Made by a program: the position numbers and the translations under genes. Source: Paenibacillus lupini (lineage in GTDB: Bacteria; Bacillota; Bacilli; Paenibacillales; Paenibacillaceae). Taken from it: a DNA stretch of 64,000 nucleotides. Location: positions 269,091 through 333,090 of the forward strand of contig NZ_JAASRW010000003.1 in NCBI RefSeq assembly GCF_011761355.1. Reading direction: 5' to 3'. Every line of letters starts with the position of its first letter. The stretch's first letter is position 1. The notes beneath the pieces were generated by a model, which was not told where the DNA came from, ran no database searches, and saw only the letters and a list, made by a program, of their open reading frames with translations. Shown here piece after piece: positions 58,677 to 64,000 of this stretch.

Positions 58677-58734
58677 TACCGGCTTTAAGCCGGCTGACAT
58701 ATAGGCGTACCAAATAAAAGGAGGAGTCATTACC

Positions 58735-60327
58735 ATGAAAAAGATAAAAACGATGGGCACGCTGCTCGTTTCGACAGCTGTGATGGCTAGCATGCTCGCA
58801 GCATGCGGTTCCAACAATTCCAACAACACGAATGCAGGTTCAAACGAAGGTACAGAAGCAAGTGCAAACACGGGTTCCAACAAGGCTGATGCAAAAGCAC
58901 CGGATACTTCGAAAAAGGTTGAATTAGTCTGGTATCTGCTCGGCGATCCTGCAAAAGATCAAGCAAAGGTTACTGCTGAGCTTAACAAAATGCTCGAGAA
59001 AGATCTGAACACAACGATTAAGCTGAACTTTACAACTTGGACAGACTGGCAGACGAAATACAACCTGCTTCTTGCTTCCGGAGAGAAAGTTGATATGCTC
59101 TTCGCTTCCTCGTGGGCGGATTTCTATAAATTCGCGAACCAAGGTGCGTTTATGCCTCTGAATGATCTCTTGCCAACTTACGCTCCTACAACTTGGAGCA
59201 GCGTATCCGAGCAAGATTGGAAAGAAGCAACAGTTAACGATAAAATCTATGCCGTTCCAGCAACCTATCCAGAATATACACCGGATGGCCTTGTGTACCG
59301 TGAGGACTGGAGAGAAGAACTTGGTCTTCCTGAGATTAAAGACCTTGCTTCCATCGAGGCTTACCTCGAAGGCGTGAAGAAATCCAAGAACATAACGCCA
59401 ATCAATGGCAAAGCATACAACGAAATCTTTACCATGTTCAAATCTTATGAAGGCTTCCAACAAATCGGCGGCGACAGCGGCGTCATCGTATCGAAATCAT
59501 ATGATACTCCTCGTGATATCGTAGCTTATCCATTCACTCCAGAGTTTGAGGAGTGGGCGAAAACAATGAAAACTTGGGCACAAAAAGGCTTCTGGAAATC
59601 CGATACGCTGTCGGACCAAAAAGAAGCTGGTGACGCCATTAAAACAGGTCAAGGCGCTGCATACTGGCGTAATGCTCCAGGCGCAGGCGGCTTCATTACA
59701 GGTCTGCAATCTTCGAACCCTGAAATTACAATGGGCTACTTCCCGTTCAGCCGTTTCAAAAACCTGACAATGCCTACACTGTCGGTTAACAATGCAATGG
59801 CGATTCCGAAAAGCGCACCAAATGCAGAACGTTCCCTGATGGTATTGGACAAACTGCGTAACGATCCGAAGTACTATGACCTGATCAACTACGGTCTTGA
59901 AGGTACTCACTACTCGATGGACGCTGATGGCAAACACATCGTTACACCTCCTGCAGGCGTAGCTGCTAAAGGCTTTATCGGCTATGATATTGCAACTTGG
60001 GGCTTGCGTGTAGAGTCGATGGAACGTAAGAAACAAGCTGGCGGCTGGGAAGGCTTTGACGCTTTGCTGGAAGAATTCAAATCGCAAAGCAAACCAAACA
60101 TCTTCGCTCAAGTTATCATGGACTACAATCCGGTTAAATCGCAGCAAGCTGCTGTAAACTCGGTTATCCAGCAGTACGGCATGCCTCTGATGATGGGTCT
60201 TGTTCCGGACGTGGATAAGGCGATTGCGACGTACCGTAAACAGCTTGAAGCGGCTGGCGTGAATGAAGTACTGAAATATGTTCAAGAGCAAGCAAACGCT
60301 TCTTTTGATGCACAAGGAATAAAGTAA
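58735..60327 (+). CDS. Extracellular solute-binding lipoprotein (locus 3)
   Basis: Lipoprotein of 530 residues with lipobox MLAACG (Cys24), an Asn/Ser/Thr/Gly tether and a large LplA/YtcQ-type body (LVWYLLGDPAKDQAKVTAELN, FASSWADFYKFANQGAFMPL, GLVYREDWREELGLPEI). AAAGGAGGAG precedes the ATG. It captures the oligosaccharide later processed by the GH2 and GH30 enzymes. A large hairpin between it and the GH2 gene could raise the lipoprotein's share of the transcript, as is common for binding proteins. Confidence 0.93.
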   Translation: MKKIKTMGTLLVSTAVMASMLAACGSNNSNNTNAGSNEGTEASANTGSNKADAKAPDTSKKVELVWYLLGDPAKDQAKVTAELNKMLEKDLNTTIKLNFTTWTDWQTKYNLLLASGEKVDMLFASSWADFYKFANQGAFMPLNDLLPTYAPTTWSSVSEQDWKEATVNDKIYAVPATYPEYTPDGLVYREDWREELGLPEIKDLASIEAYLEGVKKSKNITPINGKAYNEIFTMFKSYEGFQQIGGDSGVIVSKSYDTPRDIVAYPFTPEFEEWAKTMKTWAQKGFWKSDTLSDQKEAGDAIKTGQGAAYWRNAPGAGGFITGLQSSNPEITMGYFPFSRFKNLTMPTLSVNNAMAIPKSAPNAERSLMVLDKLRNDPKYYDLINYGLEGTHYSMDADGKHIVTPPAGVAAKGFIGYDIATWGLRVESMERKKQAGGWEGFDALLEEFKSQSKPNIFAQVIMDYNPVKSQQAAVNSVIQQYGMPLMMGLVPDVDKAIATYRKQLEAAGVNEVLKYVQEQANASFDAQGIK

Positions 60328-60343
60328 TAGGCTTTGCATGACC

Positions 60344-60407
60344 AAAGGGGATGTGTGACCTGTGCGTAGGGCGAGAAGTCCATGCGCATTCGTCCTCATC
60401 CCCTTTT
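60344..60407 (+). terminator. Intercistronic hairpin, possible partial terminator
   Basis: AAAGGGGATG (60344-60353) pairs with CATCCCCTTT (60397-60406), with CATGCGCA/TGTGCG pairing inside and a T-rich end. The GH2 start lies 32 bases later. Confidence 0.55.
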
Positions 60408-60438
60408 TATTTTGAACCATAGAGATAGGAGAGACATC

Positions 60439-62379
60439 ATGCTGAAAACAACTTTAACGTTAGAAACGATTAACGGCGTGAACATTCCGTTCCAGAATGG
60501 GATGCCTGTGCCTTCCTTTGAACCACAAACAAGAGCGAATATCGCTTTGAATGGGGAGTGGCTGAAACGCCGCCTGGCTATGGATCATGATTTCTCAATG
60601 GCACCACGTAGTGCGGACTGGCTGGCTGAGCTCGAGCAGAGGGAAGGGGAGTATGTAGGCGAGGCTTCTACAGCGCAATGGCAGAAGCACGCAATACCTT
60701 CACCGGAAAATGCATTGACTGGATTGCCGGAGGCAAATGCAGCTGAAACGTATGAAGACGGCGTTTGGTACCGCAGAAGGTTCACGGTTGCGAGTAAAAA
60801 TGAAGGATATGCCTACACGCTCAAGGCGCTTGGTATTAGCTATGTTGCAGATATTTGGCTGAATGGGCAATGGATCGGCAATCACGAGGGCGGATTTACT
60901 CCGTTTGCCTTCGATATTACAAACTTGCTCCGCGCAGGTGATAACGAGATTCGGATTCGCGTTGATAACCCGCCATGGGGCAGCAGAGTCGATACCATTC
61001 CTGCCGTTGCGGGTACAGATTTCTTCAATTACACCGGTATTATTCATGATCTCTATATTGAAGTAACGCCTAAGGCTTCAATCGTTCGGGCAGATATTAT
61101 CCCACAAGATGTGCAAGGCAAGTTGGACGTGAAGGTTGTGCTGCATAACCGAGGGAACGATGCGGTGCAGGTGGGACTAAACGGCAGTTTACTTGAAGCC
61201 GATCCGGAAGCACCGAATTTCCTTAGTTCGCCGCTGGCTTCCACGCTGACCGGCGTGACGGCGGTTACGGACCAGCCCATGACAAGTGAACTGCTGCTTC
61301 AGCCGGGCGAGGTGAGAGTTGTACGGTTCGAAGTAACGGTACAGAATCCGAAGCTATGGTCGGTATGGCAGCCGAATCTGTATGTCGCAACGTTTACATT
61401 GACGTCCGTTGGCACGAACCTGCTGGCACAGGATATGTTCAGCACCCAGTTCGGCATTCGGACGGTGGGTACGGATAAGACAAAAATTTTGCTGAATGAA
61501 CAGTCCGTCTTTTTGGCTGGTATTGCTCGCCATGAAGAATGGCCAGACACAGGCCGGACAGCAGCGTGGAATCGAATCCGGGAAGACTTGGAGCAGATCA
61601 GAGCTCTGAACGTTAACATGGTAAGAACGGGGCATTATCCGAACCATGTCTACACGTATTTGCTTCTGGATCGGATGGGACTACTTGCGATGAGCGAAAT
61701 TCCGCTGTGGCAGTTCGAGACCGAGCATTATGAAGCACAAGCTGAGAAACGTCTCGCTGATCAAATGTGGCGGGAGATGGTATTTTCCCAGTACAACCGC
61801 CCATCCGTCGTTATGTGGAGTACGCAAAATGAATCGAAGGATGTATGGCTGCGTCTCGCTTATAACGAGCGTCTTGCAGCGGATCTGAGAGAGAACTACA
61901 ACGATGGACGTTTGCTGACGCAAAGCTCGGCGGCCGATCAGCCAGGTCCACATGATCCGTCGATGGCTCCTCTGGATGTAGCAGCATGGACGATGTACTT
62001 TGGTATTTTCCACGGCAGCACCTATTACGAAGGTACAAAACACTTCCTTGAAGAGGCGCATCGCATTTTCCCTGATAAGCCGATTCTGAATACGGAATTT
62101 GGGAACTGGTCCTCCGGCGGTAATGAAGGTGAGCAGGTTGTTACTTATGAAGAGACGATGCGGGCTTTGATGGAGCAAGGGACGGTCAATGCAGAAGGAC
62201 AAGTGAATCCGGATGGTTATGTAGCGGGGATCGACTTCTGGATTGTGTATGACTGGTATGTGAACCACAATAACTGGATCGACACCTTTGGCATTATTCA
62301 TATGGATCGCAAGACCGAGAAGCCGGTAGCTTCGCTCATACGCCGTGATTACGGAGTTATTACCCAGCAATATTTATAA
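60439..62379 (+). CDS. GH2 glycosidase, beta-glucuronidase-like
   Basis: Intracellular enzyme of 646 residues (no signal peptide) with the GH2 order: jelly-roll sugar-binding domain (WYRRRFTVASKNEGY, WLNGQWIGNHEGGFTPF, NEIRIRVDNPPWGS), immunoglobulin-like domain and TIM barrel. The barrel has IARHEEWPDTGR, VNMVRTGHYPNHVYTYLLLDRMG, acid/base Glu465 in STQNESKD and nucleophile Glu553 in LNTEFGNWSSGG. The sequence is closest in style to bacterial beta-glucuronidase/GH2 relatives, but the usual glucuronate-binding N-x-K signature is not evident, so the sugar removed is open. ATG 60439 follows AGGAGAG. Confidence 0.88.
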   Translation: MLKTTLTLETINGVNIPFQNGMPVPSFEPQTRANIALNGEWLKRRLAMDHDFSMAPRSADWLAELEQREGEYVGEASTAQWQKHAIPSPENALTGLPEANAAETYEDGVWYRRRFTVASKNEGYAYTLKALGISYVADIWLNGQWIGNHEGGFTPFAFDITNLLRAGDNEIRIRVDNPPWGSRVDTIPAVAGTDFFNYTGIIHDLYIEVTPKASIVRADIIPQDVQGKLDVKVVLHNRGNDAVQVGLNGSLLEADPEAPNFLSSPLASTLTGVTAVTDQPMTSELLLQPGEVRVVRFEVTVQNPKLWSVWQPNLYVATFTLTSVGTNLLAQDMFSTQFGIRTVGTDKTKILLNEQSVFLAGIARHEEWPDTGRTAAWNRIREDLEQIRALNVNMVRTGHYPNHVYTYLLLDRMGLLAMSEIPLWQFETEHYEAQAEKRLADQMWREMVFSQYNRPSVVMWSTQNESKDVWLRLAYNERLAADLRENYNDGRLLTQSSAADQPGPHDPSMAPLDVAAWTMYFGIFHGSTYYEGTKHFLEEAHRIFPDKPILNTEFGNWSSGGNEGEQVVTYEETMRALMEQGTVNAEGQVNPDGYVAGIDFWIVYDWYVNHNNWIDTFGIIHMDRKTEKPVASLIRRDYGVITQQYL

Positions 62380-62397
62380 GCTAGAGGAGGAAACGGA

Positions 62398-63795
62398 ATG
62401 TCTACTTTAATCAAATCTGCCGTAACAACGCTTGAAGTTGAAGCATGGCTTAGTTCAGAAATGACTCCAGGGGACACCCGCTGGTTTGAAGGGCCTGCAG
62501 ATCCTGCGTATGCTCTAAGCTTGCAGCCAAAGCTTAAGTTAACGGCACCTTCTGCATCGGATCTGCCAACCATTCTCGTCACGCCTGCCCACACTTATCA
62601 GCAAATGCTAGGGATTGGTACATCGGTAGAGGACACCACGATTAATAATCTATCGAAAATGGATGCGGCAACCCGTGCCAGCTTTATTCAGCAGCTCGCT
62701 GATAAGGAATCGGGTCTTGGCTTTAATCTATTTCGGATTACAATCGGGACGTCGGATTTTACGGCTCAGCCTTTCTATACGTACAATGATCTTCCTGAAG
62801 GAGAGACGGACTTCGATATGAAGCATTTCTCTATTCAGAAGGATGTTGACCTCTCTATTATAGAGACGGTGCAGGCACTGCTTCAGGCAGCGCCAAATGT
62901 GAAGATTTTTGCTTCACCTTGGAGTCCACCTGCCTGGATGAAGACAAACGGTGATTTGAAGCGGGGAAGCCTGAAGGAAGGTGCGGAGTATACGGCGGCA
63001 TTGGCAAAGTATTACCGCCTTGCTATTCAAGCCTTTGAGGAGCAGGGGATTCCTGTTGGTGCGATGACGATGCAGAACGAGCCGCTTCTTGAGACCGATT
63101 ATCCAAGCTGCTATATGTCGCCCGAACGTCAGCTTGAGCTGGCGATTGCACTGAAGCGTGAATTTGACGAGCATGGCCTATCGACAAAGCTGTGGATCTT
63201 CGATCATAATTTTGCCGATGCCATGGGTTATGTGACGCCGATTCTGAATGATTCGGAAGGATATAACGTGGTAGACGGGATCGCTTTGCATGATTATGAC
63301 GGTTCGCCGGAAGTCATGAGCGAGATTCATGCCGCTTACCCAGAGAAGCCGATCTATTTGACTGAGCGTTCGTTGTGGGGCACAGCCGGAGCTGACCGTA
63401 TGGCACAGTATTTCCGCAACTATGCCAGCAGCTACAACGCATGGGTGACGATGCTGGACAGTCAGATTGGCACTCACCAATGGCTGGGACAGCCGGGACC
63501 AACCATGTTCGTGCAGGATGCTGCCCAGCCTAACCGCTACTGGCGGACACCGGAGTTTAACATGCTTGCCCAGTATTCCCGGTTTGTTGAACCAGGCGCA
63601 TACCGGATCGGCAGCACCTACGGCTCAACGGAGACCGTAACCAACGTTGCTTTCCGTAATCCGGACGGCAGCCTTGTAACAGTCGTGATCAACCAGACGC
63701 AAGAAGAGCAGTCTTTCCGCGTACTGTGCGATGGCCAGCAGTTCATCGCAGCACTCCCAGCCGGCACAGTTGGCACGTACCGCTGGATTCAATAG
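62398..63795 (+). CDS. GH30 glycoside hydrolase (intracellular)
   Basis: Enzyme of 465 residues with a (beta/alpha)8 barrel and a small beta domain at the end. The GH30 blocks are QQMLGIGTSVEDTTI, FRITIGTSDF, FASPWSPPAWMKTNGDL, acid/base Glu228 in MTMQNEPLLETDY and nucleophile Glu323 in IYLTERSLWG. GH30 members include beta-1,6-glucanases, glucosylceramidases, beta-xylosidases and glucuronoxylanases; the lack of a signal peptide and the importer context point to an oligosaccharide-cleaving role. GAGGAGG lies before the ATG, 18 bases after the GH2 stop, so the two are coexpressed. Confidence 0.9.
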   Translation: MSTLIKSAVTTLEVEAWLSSEMTPGDTRWFEGPADPAYALSLQPKLKLTAPSASDLPTILVTPAHTYQQMLGIGTSVEDTTINNLSKMDAATRASFIQQLADKESGLGFNLFRITIGTSDFTAQPFYTYNDLPEGETDFDMKHFSIQKDVDLSIIETVQALLQAAPNVKIFASPWSPPAWMKTNGDLKRGSLKEGAEYTAALAKYYRLAIQAFEEQGIPVGAMTMQNEPLLETDYPSCYMSPERQLELAIALKREFDEHGLSTKLWIFDHNFADAMGYVTPILNDSEGYNVVDGIALHDYDGSPEVMSEIHAAYPEKPIYLTERSLWGTAGADRMAQYFRNYASSYNAWVTMLDSQIGTHQWLGQPGPTMFVQDAAQPNRYWRTPEFNMLAQYSRFVEPGAYRIGSTYGSTETVTNVAFRNPDGSLVTVVINQTQEEQSFRVLCDGQQFIAALPAGTVGTYRWIQ

Positions 63796-63803
63796 AAGTT
63801 GTA

Positions 63804-63842
63804 AGCCGATCTTGAACCCCAGGTTCAAGATCGGCCTTTTTT
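63804..63842 (+). terminator. Rho-independent terminator of locus 3
   Basis: Stem GCCGATCTTGAACC / GGTTCAAGATCGGC with a CC loop and a TTTTTT tail, eight bases after the GH30 stop. Confidence 0.9.
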
Positions 63843-63897
63843 GTATGTAATCACAGTATTGTAGTTCTGCGCAGTCTCCCCAAGGGGCGTTGCTCGA

Positions 63898-64000
63898 CCC
63901 CAAACCCCAAACCCCAAACCCCAAACCCCAAACCCCAAACCCCAAACCCCAAACCCCAAACCCCAAACCCCAAACCCCAAACCCCAAACCCCAAACCCCA
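63898..64000. repeat. CCCCAAA heptanucleotide tandem array (continues past window)
   Basis: At least 14 uninterrupted copies of CCCCAAA from 63898 to the last base, with no variant unit. The opposite strand is (TTTGGGG)n, which is able to form G-quadruplexes. The array is open at the window edge, so full length is unknown. The 55 bases before it (63843-63897) contain only a weak CCCCAAGGGG palindrome. Confidence 0.95.

Noticed and set aside
59497..60420. Minus-strand frame of 307 codons
   Set aside because: Antisense to the locus 3 lipoprotein and to the following hairpin, with no start signal.
63625..63987. Minus-strand frame with FGVWGLG repeats
   Set aside because: It is only the translation of the (TTTGGGG)n array extended into the antisense of the GH30 gene.
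1..64000. tRNA, rRNA, riboswitch or prophage
   Set aside because: No tRNA cloverleaf, rRNA block, known riboswitch core or phage structural gene was recognised on either strand.

Overview
The window looks like chromosome of a Paenibacillus-type firmicute (Bacillales, Paenibacillaceae). The signs are strong AGGAGG ribosome sites with many GTG and TTG starts, YesM/YesN-type two-component pairs beside sugar ABC importers, Spo0M, a UgtP-like glycolipid glycosyltransferase, and closest family resemblance to Bacillus/Paenibacillus proteins throughout. No rRNA, tRNA, transposase, prophage block or CRISPR array was seen. Positions and motifs are read directly; family names rest on recognised motifs, without database searches.

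Layout. 1-1449: end of an ABC exporter. 1629-9363: carbohydrate locus 1 (YesM-like kinase, YesN-like regulator, binding lipoprotein, two permeases, GH43 glycosidase). 9548-17910: mixed housekeeping and accessory genes: cupin, MFS, a LysM-tethered 5'-nucleotidase, deoR (frameshifted) with deoC, a SulP transporter and a DUF7002-like protein. 18185-24015: locus 2, a GntR regulator, glycerophosphodiester phosphodiesterase, Ugp-like importer and HAD phosphatase. 24168-26285: aldose epimerase-like protein and a membrane-anchored foldase. 26488-29985: cyclic-di-GMP pair (MHYT-GGDEF-EAL and HD-GYP). 30104-38442: aldo/keto reductase, a 1.2 kb repeat-rich gap, a 1277-residue hybrid kinase, a PhoB-type regulator and a degenerate GGDEF-EAL protein. 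38543-50848: small proteins, a Ser/Thr kinase, SodC, a tyrosinase-like gene colliding with a Nudix gene, MscL, Spo0M, an aromatic-acid-exporter-like protein, a second repeat-rich gap, TVP38, MFS and glycosyltransferase. 51024-54004: aldo/keto reductase, ilvA and a small membrane protein. 54124-63795: locus 3, two paralogous LacI regulators, importer, intracellular GH2 and GH30 glycosidases. 63898-64000: a telomere-like CCCCAAA array running off the window.

The three importers each have a binding lipoprotein and two permeases but no ATPase, so they presumably share an MsmX-type ATPase encoded elsewhere. Locus 2 reads as glycerophosphodiester uptake and hydrolysis. Locus 3 carries three TGAAATCGATTTCA-like operators that tie the second LacI gene to the transporter operon.

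The most unusual content is in the intergenic DNA. A structured element occurs three times (31096-31248 reversed, 32098-32240, 47025-47178). It has conserved internal blocks but different inner and outer stem sequences, each of which still pairs with itself. That covariation pattern is expected of a folded RNA or a folded single-stranded DNA site. Around it lie four other repeat families: a 195-bp direct duplication, a palindrome array duplicated at a 125-bp period, a 38-bp direct repeat, and a GGATGAAATCCA family found at two places 44 kb apart.
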